From Crocinitomicaceae bacterium (GTDB lineage Bacteria; Bacteroidota; Bacteroidia; Flavobacteriales_D; Crocinitomicaceae), in contig JAQXBM010000025.1 of the NCBI GenBank assembly GCA_029252405.1, positions 1 through 55,355 of the forward strand: 55,355 nucleotides of DNA. Reading direction: 5' to 3'. The translations under genes were made by a program, and so were the position numbers. Under the pieces are notes generated by a model that was not told the origin of the DNA, ran no database searches, and saw nothing but the letters and a program-made list of their open reading frames with translations. This document shows, piece by piece, positions 34,161 through 42,725 of this stretch (the first letter of the stretch is position 1; the number at the start of each line of letters is the position of its first letter).

Positions 34161-36431
34161 CTAACGAATAACGTGAACGTAGCCTTCTAGGATATTTCCT
34201 TCATCGAAATAGGGGATTCCAACTCCTTGTTCATAATTGATGGTCAAACGGTAGAAATATACTCCATCAGCTAGCCCCTCGGCATCCCATGAATTGTCGT
34301 AATCTTCATTCTCGTAAACGACTTTGCCCCAACGATTCATAATGATCAGATGAGAACCTGGATACTGTTCGAGGTTTCTTACCACAAAAAGCTCATTAAT
34401 CTCGTCTCCGTTTGCTGTAATCACATTGGGAGTTACCGGTAGACAATGATTGCGGACCCAAATGGTATCCGAGAGGACGGTTTCGTCACAAGCATCCGTA
34501 ATTGCTACGACGTATGCTTGTATGAACCCTGGTGCTACTTGAGCTGTCGGAACATTCCCCAAATCAGGAGTCCATTGATAGGAATAAGGCTCAACACCTG
34601 AAGTCATGGTCACAAATAAATCAGCGTACTCTCCTGCTTGAGTACAAATCAATTGATCTTCGGCAAGCGATGTGATTTCTAAATATTGATAATCCTGAAT
34701 GTAGAGTGTATCGGTGACAGTTACTGTATCTCCGCACTCATTGTTGTTTACGATTGTGATTACAATGTCCTCCAAGAACTCAAGCGAACCATCAAGAATT
34801 GGGTCGATGAAAAGTGTATCCTCAATAATTCCCGCTGGAATCAAAAGGCTATCAGGAACGGTAGTGTAATCAACGCCATTTATAGCTACTCCAGAGACCG
34901 TCAAATAGAAAACAACATCTTGATTGAGTTGATCATCAGGCTTCGTTAGAATGAATTGACCAGATTTACATCCTTCGACAATTAAACTATCTCCTGAAGT
35001 CGAAAAAGCTTGAATTTCAGCTTCAAACTTGCTGAATCCTGAGAAATATCCTGCTGCTCCTCGTGCCCCAGAATTGGCAATCATGGCAACGTTGATGTTG
35101 TCATCGCTCCAAAAATTCACCGTTCCAACCATATTTGTCAACTTGTAAACTTCCCAATCAGTGTTTCCGGTAACAGGAACAGGCGCCACGGCGATTGGGG
35201 CTCCATCAACAAGTATTGTCGCGCCAACCTTTCCAATAATGTCGATTCCCGCAGGAAGGCCGTTGAAGGAATCAATAGTAGGTACAGTCACTTCCTTAAT
35301 TCCTGAACAGCCAAGCGGAGGAATGAAATTCAATCCTTGGGCATGAGATACGGTCGCCGAGCCATTCGTCGATTGATAAACATAGACTTCCGCACTCGAT
35401 TCAAGGTACATGATGTCATTTGCATCGTAGCTCGCTGCTGGGAAAATGTAAAATTCTCCTGCATTCAAAGTTGCTGTTGGCGTAGCGCTTCCATTCAGGA
35501 AAATGTCCGTGTTGTCGCTGTCTGCAATGACCGTAACGCGTTCGCATTCTTCTTCGAGAAAAGAGAAACGTTTCACAATGATATATTCAGTCCCGAGTAA
35601 TGTTGTCGGTACAATTTGATCTAGTCCGATATCTCGCGAAGCCGCAGCACTTGGTACATTGGATCCTCCGCACCACGATCCAGTATTCATAACGATCGGC
35701 AGGTCCGATTCAACCAGGACGCCATTCACAAGTGTGTCATTTCCTGTCGCTGAAATCTCGTCGAGGTGAGCACCAATAATGTACGATTCAAATTGATTGA
35801 GTGTCACCGTTATATCGTCTGAAGTATTTCCGGTCACCGGGGTTCCATTGAAGATAACTCCTTGTTTGAAATCCGAAAAAGTGATGGTGGTGTTATCTTC
35901 CATCGCCATAACGCTGATGATGTGAGTCTTTAAGGGACCATCTCCACCTCCAGATAGTTGAGTAAACAAATGTCCAGATCGAAAACGCGTTCCTTTCGCC
36001 CAAGATCCTTTGCTGGTCAGTGAGGTTCCCTGCGAGCCCGCGGAATGTCGAATATTAGCGAAAAATGGCTCGGATGAAGTACAGATGATGCCTTCATTTG
36101 GCAATACGGTATTTATTCCTGATTGATCAACAACTCCAGTTGCAGCGTAGGACGTCCCAAGGTTGATTTGAGCTTCGTTAGAAACAGAAATGGAAACTAC
36201 ACTAATCGGTGTTCCGTCTGCTTCAACGACAGTCACATCAATAGGAGCGACGCTGTTGGTTGAAAGAAAAAGGAAATGATCTCCGAGATTAGCCGCATCT
36301 CCAGATCGCGCGTAAAAAGGAGGAATGTAATGCACAGAATCGTATTGAGCAACGCTGCTGAATGAAGAAAGAAAGGCAAAAGCGAAAATAAAGAATCGCC
36401 ATTTTGAAGTATGTAGTAGTGCTCTTATCAT
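34161..36431 (-). CDS. T9SS type B cell-surface protein with IgGFc-binding-like region
   Basis: A 756-residue secreted protein starting MIRALLHTSKWRFFIFAFAF; the longer frame adds 24 residues before a clear signal peptide. Residues about 35-330 resemble the IgGFc-binding N-terminal domain (LSTNSVAPIDVTV, MAMEDNTTITFSD, VTVIADSDNTDIFLNG, YVYQSTNGSATVS). A Calx-beta-like stretch follows (GVDYTTVPDSLLIPAG), then PKD-like sequence. The last about 85 residues form a gliding-motility-type sorting domain (VITANGDEINELFVVRN, IMNRWGKVVYEN, LADGVYFYRL), so it is exported by T9SS and attached to the surface, possibly as an adhesin. Confidence 0.9.
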   Translation of the reverse strand: MIRALLHTSKWRFFIFAFAFLSSFSSVAQYDSVHYIPPFYARSGDAANLGDHFLFLSTNSVAPIDVTVVEADGTPISVVSISVSNEAQINLGTSYAATGVVDQSGINTVLPNEGIICTSSEPFFANIRHSAGSQGTSLTSKGSWAKGTRFRSGHLFTQLSGGGDGPLKTHIISVMAMEDNTTITFSDFKQGVIFNGTPVTGNTSDDITVTLNQFESYIIGAHLDEISATGNDTLVNGVLVESDLPIVMNTGSWCGGSNVPSAAASRDIGLDQIVPTTLLGTEYIIVKRFSFLEEECERVTVIADSDNTDIFLNGSATPTATLNAGEFYIFPAASYDANDIMYLESSAEVYVYQSTNGSATVSHAQGLNFIPPLGCSGIKEVTVPTIDSFNGLPAGIDIIGKVGATILVDGAPIAVAPVPVTGNTDWEVYKLTNMVGTVNFWSDDNINVAMIANSGARGAAGYFSGFSKFEAEIQAFSTSGDSLIVEGCKSGQFILTKPDDQLNQDVVFYLTVSGVAINGVDYTTVPDSLLIPAGIIEDTLFIDPILDGSLEFLEDIVITIVNNNECGDTVTVTDTLYIQDYQYLEITSLAEDQLICTQAGEYADLFVTMTSGVEPYSYQWTPDLGNVPTAQVAPGFIQAYVVAITDACDETVLSDTIWVRNHCLPVTPNVITANGDEINELFVVRNLEQYPGSHLIIMNRWGKVVYENEDYDNSWDAEGLADGVYFYRLTINYEQGVGIPYFDEGNILEGYVHVIR

Positions 36432-36570
36432 GGTTGGGTAGTTAAGTATGAAGTGCAAAATTTCATCAGAATTAAAAATTGACGAGAACTTCATTTCTAC
36501 CATAAAGAGACGAGAAAATTGAGCAGAAAGTTGTCAGAAAGAAATAGGAAAATTGCTACGTAAAAGAGAT

Positions 36571-36915
36571 TCAAGCAATACTTCGTCTTCGGCGTCTGTA
36601 GTACCACAACTTCAATACCAAAAACACGTTCAAAACAAAACTAAAGAAGAGAAGGGAATAGGTTCCAACCATGTTCCAGCGGTCATTTACGATTAATGCT
36701 GAAGACGGATCAGATGTACCAAAGAAGTCAAAAGCATACTTTGTACTAGGAGCGGGTTCGTTGTAACTTGGAATTTGGTCTGCAACAGATGGGTTTTTTT
36801 TCTTAAGGTTCTGAGTTCCAAAAGGTAGCTTGGAAATATCTTCAAAACCCATCTGCTGCGTCTGACCAAAAACCGAGACAAATAAAAAAAAGAAAAATGT
36901 CAAGGCTCGAAACAT
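36571..36915 (-). CDS. small exported/membrane protein with poly-Arg tail
   Basis: A 114-residue protein with signal peptide MFRALTFFFFLFVSVFGQ, a polar segment of about 60 residues, one transmembrane helix (about residues 83-105, MVGTYSLLFFSFVLNVFLVL) and a cytoplasmic end WYYRRRRRSIA. The positive-inside rule puts the polar segment in the periplasm. No family is recognised. It lies 139 bp downstream of the T9SS type B gene and 98 bp from maf, so it may be transcribed on its own. Confidence 0.72.
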   Translation of the reverse strand: MFRALTFFFFLFVSVFGQTQQMGFEDISKLPFGTQNLKKKNPSVADQIPSYNEPAPSTKYAFDFFGTSDPSSALIVNDRWNMVGTYSLLFFSFVLNVFLVLKLWYYRRRRRSIA

Positions 36916-37013
36916 ATATGAGTAGTATAGTTCGTATCAATAAGAACGCACCCAAAGTTTCAATGGTTGGAAAAAAGTTAAAAAAAAACAAGAAAATTTT
37001 CTATCTCGCTTGT

Positions 37014-37586
37014 CTAGAGGAATTTAGACTTTATTTTTCTGTATAGATCGTGGAGAGGAAGTCCCATCACATTGTAATAGCAGCCTTCAATTTTCGAAAC
37101 TCCGATGTACCCAATCCATTCTTGAATTCCGTACGATCCAGCTTTGTCCAAAGGTTGAAAAGTATCCACGTAGTGGTTGATTTCTTCAGTAGTCAATTCA
37201 CTAAAAAAGACCTTCGTTTTGGAAGAGAAAGTGTGTTGTTCATTGTTTGAAGTCAAGCACACTCCTGTAATTACTGTGTGCGTTTTTCCTGACAAATCAG
37301 CGATCATTCGTTTGGCAGCATCAGCATCAGTTGGTTTCCCGATTACTTTTCTATTGAGCACAACAATGGTATCGGAAGTAACGAGTATTTCATCTTCTGC
37401 TAGAGAATCCAACAGAGGTGAAGCCTTCAACTTCGCTAAAAACTCAGGAACTTCTGCTGCCGGTAAATCTTCTGGGTAGATTTCCTCAACTTCTTTCGTT
37501 CGAATTTCAACTGGAAACCCAAGTTCTTTGATGAGTGCTTGTCTTCTTGGCGATTTTGAACCAAGAACCAACTTAAAATTGGACAT
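37014..37586 (-). CDS. maf: Maf family nucleotide pyrophosphatase
   Basis: A 190-residue Maf/HAM1-fold nucleoside triphosphate pyrophosphatase that hydrolyses non-canonical or modified nucleotides. Signatures are LGSKSPRRQALIKELG (phosphate-binding loop, residues 8-23), VTSDTIVVLN with the catalytic Asp, GKPTDADAA and DKAGSYGIQEW near the end. The start overlaps the prenyltransferase gene by 14 bp; it closes the queE-porE-UbiA-maf operon. Confidence 0.94.
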   Translation of the reverse strand: MSNFKLVLGSKSPRRQALIKELGFPVEIRTKEVEEIYPEDLPAAEVPEFLAKLKASPLLDSLAEDEILVTSDTIVVLNRKVIGKPTDADAAKRMIADLSGKTHTVITGVCLTSNNEQHTFSSKTKVFFSELTTEEINHYVDTFQPLDKAGSYGIQEWIGYIGVSKIEGCYYNVMGLPLHDLYRKIKSKFL

Positions 37587-38535
37587 ATGTGCTAATTATT
37601 TTCCAATAAACGGGCGTGAGTAATCCAACCGTCATTGCCAGCTTAATACAATGATTGATTCTTCGATATTGCTTTTTTGAAGATGCTGTGATCGTCAATA
37701 CCAGCGCTGTTAAGATTACGACTGCAGCAATAATTCCAGGCAAAACAGTCATAAGTGTAAAGGCCTCAACCAAATAAATGAACAATCCAGCAGCACAGAT
37801 GGCCGTGAGTAAAATCAAACCGATTACCCATTTGCTTCTTTTCTCTCCCCAGACGATAGGAAGAGTCTTTGCACTGAGCTTATTATCGCCCTCGACATCT
37901 TCCAAATCCTTAACGATTTCTCGAGCGAAATTCAAGAGAAAAGCGAAAATGGCCAATCCCAAAGAAATGTACAAGATGATTAAAGGTGTACTTCCCTCTA
38001 AGTTGAAAGGAAACAACTTCATGTTGTACCATTCTGAGTTCGATAAGTTATGCTGATAAAAGAAAATTCCCACCAGAACTGGGACAAGCGCCGTCAGAGC
38101 CGCAATCAGTACATTTCCAATCAAGAATCGTCGTTTGAAATACATCGAGTAAAACCACAACACGTTGATCGAGAAGAGGTGGATGAACAAATACCAAAAT
38201 GAATCCATGATCCACGAGAGGTAAAGAGCAATACTGAATGCGATGAAATTGATCGTCCAGTGCATGAATATTGCCGTTCTCTTTTTGACGTGCTTAGTAA
38301 TAATTAAGCGGTCAGGCTTGTTCACGCGATCGGCACGTACATCAAAATAATCGTTGATGATGTTTCCTCCTGCTGCGATGATCACTGTTGAAAAAACTAG
38401 CCAGAAAAATGGCCAATCCGTCACGATGTAAGAGCAACTGCAGCCCTCCATTGGATCAAAATACCAACCCAAACCATACATCGTTAACGCGATGATGATC
38501 AAATTTAGTGGCCTGACTAAGCGGAGTAAGTGCAT
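37573..38535 (-). CDS. UbiA family prenyltransferase
   Basis: A 320-residue polytopic prenyltransferase with about nine transmembrane helices. The first Asp-rich motif is NDYFDVRADRVNKPDR (61-76), the second is in DLEDVEGDNKLSAKTLP (about 211-227); both coordinate Mg2+-prenyl diphosphate. Close relatives in Bacteroidota are annotated as geranylgeranylglycerol-phosphate geranylgeranyltransferase, but the acceptor cannot be told from sequence (menaquinone or another ring acceptor is possible). It overlaps porE by one base and maf by 14. Confidence 0.88.
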   Translation of the reverse strand: MHLLRLVRPLNLIIIALTMYGLGWYFDPMEGCSCSYIVTDWPFFWLVFSTVIIAAGGNIINDYFDVRADRVNKPDRLIITKHVKKRTAIFMHWTINFIAFSIALYLSWIMDSFWYLFIHLFSINVLWFYSMYFKRRFLIGNVLIAALTALVPVLVGIFFYQHNLSNSEWYNMKLFPFNLEGSTPLIILYISLGLAIFAFLLNFAREIVKDLEDVEGDNKLSAKTLPIVWGEKRSKWVIGLILLTAICAAGLFIYLVEAFTLMTVLPGIIAAVVILTALVLTITASSKKQYRRINHCIKLAMTVGLLTPVYWKIISTYVQF

Positions 38536-40562
38536 TATTTTTTAATCGTTTTGTATTCCGTTCTTCTGTTTGATTGATGCGCTGCCTCTTGTTCTTCTGT
38601 TGGAAGCTTTGCAATTTCCTCATCAGAAATTTTCGGTTGCGTTTCACCATATCCTTTGTAAGAAAGGCGATCAGCTTTAATTCCTTTTTCCACAAGATAC
38701 GTATAAACTGATTTCGCACGCGCCTCAGACAAAATTTGATTCTTTTGATCGTCACCACGTGTATCGGTGTGACCTCCGAGTTCAATGCTAATTGTTGCAT
38801 TCTTCTCAAGGAAGGCAACGAGTTTGTCCAACTCCACGAACGATTCTGGTCTCAAGGTCGATTTACTCAAATCAAAGAAGACATTTTCCAAAGAAACTGG
38901 CGTGTCAACATTTAATGGAACCATTGGAACATCCATGTGAATGGCATCTAATCCTTCAGGTTCAGTCATGTTGAAGTTTTTCGAGAAGAATAAGTAACCT
39001 GGATATTCAACGTTTAGCACATATTCGCGATTAACAGGAAGTGAAACCATGAATTCCCCTGTCAAGTTATCTGCTTCCGAGTAAACTACTTCCTCTCCAG
39101 TTTTGATGTCGATCAATTGGAATTTTCCAGGAATTGGTCGTCGCGTTGTGATGTCGTACACCATTCCTTCGAAGTAAAGAGTACGCGTTGGGCGCAGGTG
39201 TTCTGGCATCACGAAGTAATAAATATCCAAATCTCCGAACCCACCTTCACGGTTGGAAGCGAAAAAAGCAACTTCTCCTTCAGGGGAAACCATCAATGAG
39301 TTTTCATCATACGGCGTGTTGATTGGGTAGCCCAAGTTTACGGGGATTCCCCATGTTCCATCATCTTTCAATCGAGACATGAATAAATCGGATCCGCCCA
39401 TTCCAACGTGTCCGTGAGAAGCGAAGTACAATGTTTTACCATCAGGGTGAATCAAAACAGACTCTTCTTTCTTTGGTGAGTTGATGTAATCTGGCAAACG
39501 TTCAGGAGTTCCCCACGTACCATCTTCTTGGAGGTGGGTTGCATAAATATCCGAGTTTTCAGTAGCATTTCTGCCGCGGATTCCTCGAACAAAGTACATC
39601 GTTTTTCCATCAGAAGATAAAGACGGCTGCGATTCCCAATGGAATGAATTCACATTTCCAGGAAGGTTGATTGGATCACTCCATCGTGAACCCAATTTCT
39701 TCGTGTAAAATAGGTCACAACTACCTTTTCCCATTCTGTTTCCACCATAATCAATTCCTGTCATGTCCGGACAAGCAACGAATACAAGCGATCGCCCATC
39801 AGCGCCGAGAGTAGGAGCTCCCTCGTTGTTAACAGTGTTCACATTATCGGGCATGGCCACGGCCTTTCCCCAAATGTTTTTGCCGCTCAAGTTTGATACA
39901 AAGAAGTCCTCTTGTTCTTTAAACTTAGCGCGAACACGTCCATCTTCAATTCTTCTTGTGAACAGAATCGTTTTTCCATCAACGGTGATCGTTGGGAAAT
40001 ACTCTGGGTCGGCTGTGTTGATCCCAGGCCCGATGTTGATTGGATTGAAGTCAATAGGATTTTTTAATGCTTTTATCGCAAATTCACAACTAGCACGCAT
40101 GTCTTTTGCTTGCAGTACCAAGTCGATGTGTGCGTTTCTGTTGTTCATGAAAATATCGAAATTCTTGATCGCGTCTTCATATTGACCTGTTGCTTGTTGC
40201 AGATTGGCCAAATAGAAATTCGTGCTGTTCGAATAACTATGATTTGGTTTTATCTCCAAAGCTCGTTTGTAGTGATGAATCGCTTCATCGTAATCTTTCA
40301 AATATTCAGCGAACTCACCTGCAAACATATGCGCTTCAAGGAAATTAGAATCTTTAGACAGACTCTCATTCATGAGTTTTAGGCCTTCAGCGTAATTTGG
40401 TCCTCCATTAGAAGGGTCAACAGACATTCGCGGGGCTTCTTTACCTTTTTCGAAGAGCTTTATAGCTTTCTTATTTTTGGTTGAATAACCTCCAGAGCGC
40501 GGCTGAGCAGTGCTACAAGAAACTAGCGCTAAAAGAGAAATGGAGAGAAGAATGTATTTCAT
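38535..40562 (-). CDS. porE: PorE-like T9SS lipoprotein (TPR, PD40 propeller, OmpA domain)
   Basis: A 675-residue lipoprotein with signal MKYILLSISLLALVSCSTAQ (lipobox VSC). The order of domains is TPR-like helices (about 30-165), a WD40/PD40 beta-propeller (about 180-440, repeats such as GKTILFTRR, GRSLVFVAC, GKTMYFVRG, GKTLYFASHG, GEVAFFASNR), a carboxypeptidase regulatory-like domain (about 455-530) and an OmpA peptidoglycan-binding domain (about 560-675, with GGHTDTRGDD). This four-domain plan is that of PorE, which links the T9SS to peptidoglycan, although other Bacteroidota OmpA proteins share it. T9SS cargo genes occur nearby. Confidence 0.85.
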   Translation of the reverse strand: MKYILLSISLLALVSCSTAQPRSGGYSTKNKKAIKLFEKGKEAPRMSVDPSNGGPNYAEGLKLMNESLSKDSNFLEAHMFAGEFAEYLKDYDEAIHHYKRALEIKPNHSYSNSTNFYLANLQQATGQYEDAIKNFDIFMNNRNAHIDLVLQAKDMRASCEFAIKALKNPIDFNPINIGPGINTADPEYFPTITVDGKTILFTRRIEDGRVRAKFKEQEDFFVSNLSGKNIWGKAVAMPDNVNTVNNEGAPTLGADGRSLVFVACPDMTGIDYGGNRMGKGSCDLFYTKKLGSRWSDPINLPGNVNSFHWESQPSLSSDGKTMYFVRGIRGRNATENSDIYATHLQEDGTWGTPERLPDYINSPKKEESVLIHPDGKTLYFASHGHVGMGGSDLFMSRLKDDGTWGIPVNLGYPINTPYDENSLMVSPEGEVAFFASNREGGFGDLDIYYFVMPEHLRPTRTLYFEGMVYDITTRRPIPGKFQLIDIKTGEEVVYSEADNLTGEFMVSLPVNREYVLNVEYPGYLFFSKNFNMTEPEGLDAIHMDVPMVPLNVDTPVSLENVFFDLSKSTLRPESFVELDKLVAFLEKNATISIELGGHTDTRGDDQKNQILSEARAKSVYTYLVEKGIKADRLSYKGYGETQPKISDEEIAKLPTEEQEAAHQSNRRTEYKTIKK

Positions 40563-40564
40563 AT

Positions 40565-41188
40565 TTATGGAATATTCATGAATTTATGTGTCTGCAAAGA
40601 AACTTTCCATTGTGGGTGTTCCTTTACGTATTCAATGATTAAAGGCAAAAACCGTTCCTGTTTTGACCATTCTGGTTGAAGATAAAGCATACAATTTGAA
40701 GAAACTTTCTCAGCGTGAGTCTCGGCCCACTCAAAATCAGAGGGGTGACTAATCACCACTTTTAACTCATCGGCCTTATCGTAAGCTTCTGAACATGGAG
40801 CTTTGAATTTCTTCGGAGAGAAGCAATACCAATTCACATCGCCACTTAATTCGTAGCAACCTGATGTTTCAATGGCTGTTTCTATTCCTTTCGAATGCAA
40901 CTTGTTAATCAACGTTGTTAAATCATACATGGCTGGTTCGCCACCTGTGATAACGCAAAAGTCTGTTTTGGATACGATAACTTCCTCAACAATTTTATCC
41001 AAACTCATCAAAGGATGAATTTCTGAATCCCAACTTTCCTTTACATCGCACCAGACGCAGCCAACATCGCACCCAGCAATTCGTACAAAATATGCCGCGC
41101 GACCGCTGTGTTTACCTTCACCTTGGATCGTGTAAAAGTGCTCCATGATGGGTAATTCAACAGAACTGTTAACCTTGGAATGATTCAT
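40565..41188 (-). CDS. queE: 7-carboxy-7-deazaguanine synthase
   Basis: A 207-residue radical SAM enzyme that makes 7-carboxy-7-deazaguanine in queuosine biosynthesis. It has the substrate-side motif FYTIQGEGKHSGRAAYFVR and the cluster-binding C40-x3-C44-x2-C47 (AGCDVGCVWCD), followed by VITGGEPAMYDL and the C-terminal LYLQPEW. Length is usual. It is first in a minus-strand operon, 2 bp before porE; no other queuosine gene is in the window. Confidence 0.94.
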   Translation of the reverse strand: MNHSKVNSSVELPIMEHFYTIQGEGKHSGRAAYFVRIAGCDVGCVWCDVKESWDSEIHPLMSLDKIVEEVIVSKTDFCVITGGEPAMYDLTTLINKLHSKGIETAIETSGCYELSGDVNWYCFSPKKFKAPCSEAYDKADELKVVISHPSDFEWAETHAEKVSSNCMLYLQPEWSKQERFLPLIIEYVKEHPQWKVSLQTHKFMNIP

Positions 41189-41282
41189 TAATTTGATTTC
41201 GATGCTAATTTAAGTAAAGGTAGAGGAAATCTGAAAATGGCGTTGAAATTCTCAGTGAGATTTAGAAAGTTCCATTTTTCGA

Positions 41283-42179
41283 TTAAATTGGCTCCACATC
41301 ATCCAACTCATCGATGTGCAGTTCAATTTTTCCGGCACTATTTAAGGCAAAGTTTCGTTTGAACTTTACACCTTCTATCCATTGGTCGCCTGCAAAAGAG
41401 CGCTTTTCAATAACGTTCTGTGCGAAGGTCTCATCAAATGCCTCGACCATCACAATCAATTCTGCGTGGCGCTCACGGATTTGTTCGGCATTTAAACCAT
41501 GGAAAGGGGATTCCTCTGTGATTTTATGAACGATGGTCCACGTTAATGGGAAGAATTGAATGTAATCCAATTGTAAATCAATGTTGTGGAATGTTCTTTT
41601 ATCATCAACTGTATCAATCGCCAAAGTACATTTCACGCTCGCTTTTAAGAGAACAGAGTTCCGCTGGTTAACCATTTTGAACATAATCGCCTGACCATCT
41701 TCGAAATCTGTGAGAATTGCGTTTCGGGCGAAAGCAATCTTGCTCGAAGGTTTTGAAAATCGACCATAAAGCAAACCAGTTATGAGGGCGAAGTAGAGCA
41801 ATCCTAGAAATGCTTCAAAGGTTGAAATAATTCCAGCTACTGCTCCTACAGGTGCCAGAAATCCGTAACCGACTGTTGTAAAAGTCTGCACGGAAAAGAA
41901 AAAAGCATTCAGGAAATGATTGGATTTTGGGTTAATACCTGAAATATCTTCTACACCTCCAATCATGTAAAGCCCCGCGAAAATAATATTGATCAATAAA
42001 TAAGTGGAAATGGTCCACAAGAAAAAAGTAGTCCAACTAATTTCCGTCAGGTACTTGTATAAATCTCGAAAGGTGTGCATGCCTCCTGCACGCTGTATAT
42101 TGTAGCTTCCGTCCTCGTTAATCATACGAGAAACAGAACCATGTTTGGACCCTAATCCAGGATCTTTAGCTTTGCTCAT
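41283..42179 (-). CDS. inward-rectifier potassium channel (KirBac type)
   Basis: A 298-residue channel with a short N-terminal slide-helix region (HTFRDLYKYLTEISW), outer helix M1 (about 50-73), a pore loop with selectivity filter TTVGYG (101-106), inner helix M2 (about 112-140) and a cytoplasmic immunoglobulin-like domain (about 150-298) with RMVNQRNS-like FKMVNQRNS and LTWTIVHKI. This is the classic bacterial Kir architecture. The gene is preceded 23 bp upstream by a small helical protein gene on the same strand. Confidence 0.94.
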   Translation of the reverse strand: MSKAKDPGLGSKHGSVSRMINEDGSYNIQRAGGMHTFRDLYKYLTEISWTTFFLWTISTYLLINIIFAGLYMIGGVEDISGINPKSNHFLNAFFFSVQTFTTVGYGFLAPVGAVAGIISTFEAFLGLLYFALITGLLYGRFSKPSSKIAFARNAILTDFEDGQAIMFKMVNQRNSVLLKASVKCTLAIDTVDDKRTFHNIDLQLDYIQFFPLTWTIVHKITEESPFHGLNAEQIRERHAELIVMVEAFDETFAQNVIEKRSFAGDQWIEGVKFKRNFALNSAGKIELHIDELDDVEPI

Positions 42180-42202
42180 GATGTAAAAATACGAAGGACT
42201 GG

Positions 42203-42580
42203 CTAATTAGCGCTGACGAAATTCCACTTGTCGTTTAAACGTCTATGCTCCAAAATGAATCTTACGAGTTTCTTCTGGGCTTTTTTGTAGTTTCTTTCGC
42301 TTGTCGAGTTCGCGATTGAGTGGAATGAATCTTTGATGAGTTGAAGAATATTTGATCCGATAAGAATTTCAGATGTCTCTGGAGCAATGTGATAGCTCTG
42401 GTAAACAGCAATGATTTTTTGCTTATCCTGAATCTCCTTGATAGTTGGATCTTCAATACGCTGCAATTCATCAAGAAAGGGGAGGAGTCGAGAGCTTAGG
42501 TCGATGAAGTGCTTAAGAATAAGTAAAGCTTCATTTACATTATTGATCTCGGTAACTGATATTTGTACGGATTGTCTCAT
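42203..42580 (-). CDS. small helical hypothetical protein upstream of Kir channel
   Basis: A 125-residue cytoplasmic protein predicted almost entirely alpha-helical, without signal or membrane segment. It opens MRQSVQISVTEINNVNEALL and ends in a basic stretch (KKAQKKLVRFILEHRRLNDK). No family is recognised. It sits 23 bp before the potassium-channel gene in the same direction, so the two are probably co-transcribed. Confidence 0.7.
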   Translation of the reverse strand: MRQSVQISVTEINNVNEALLILKHFIDLSSRLLPFLDELQRIEDPTIKEIQDKQKIIAVYQSYHIAPETSEILIGSNILQLIKDSFHSIANSTSERNYKKAQKKLVRFILEHRRLNDKWNFVSAN

Positions 42581-42695
42581 CTTATTACTAAGACGATTCA
42601 GTTTTCGATGAAGTTGGTTAATTCATATTTTGAATGTTTAAAATGTAGTTCTCATCGAGTAAACGATTATTTTTTTCGAAGAAATGGTTTTTCGA

Positions 42696-42703
42696 TATAT
42701 TTG
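42696..42703 (+). promoter_or_regulatory. -7 promoter element of the T9SS protein / TonB receptor module
   Basis: TATATTTG matches TAnnTTTG exactly. Transcription would begin near 42709-42710, about 16 bases before ATG 42726, which supports that start over the ATGs farther upstream. A T-rich stretch but no clear TTG lies at the -33 position. Confidence 0.6.
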
Positions 42704-42725
42704 TACTAACCCTAAAATGGTTTAT

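Noticed and set aside
36980-37013. A-rich stretch after maf (T-rich on the minus strand) considered as an intrinsic terminator.
   Set aside because: Only a four-base stem can be drawn before the T-run, so the structure is too weak to claim.
42684-42725. Upstream ATGs extending the T9SS protein at 42726.
   Set aside because: The extension covers the -7 promoter element and would place non-signal residues before a clear signal peptide.
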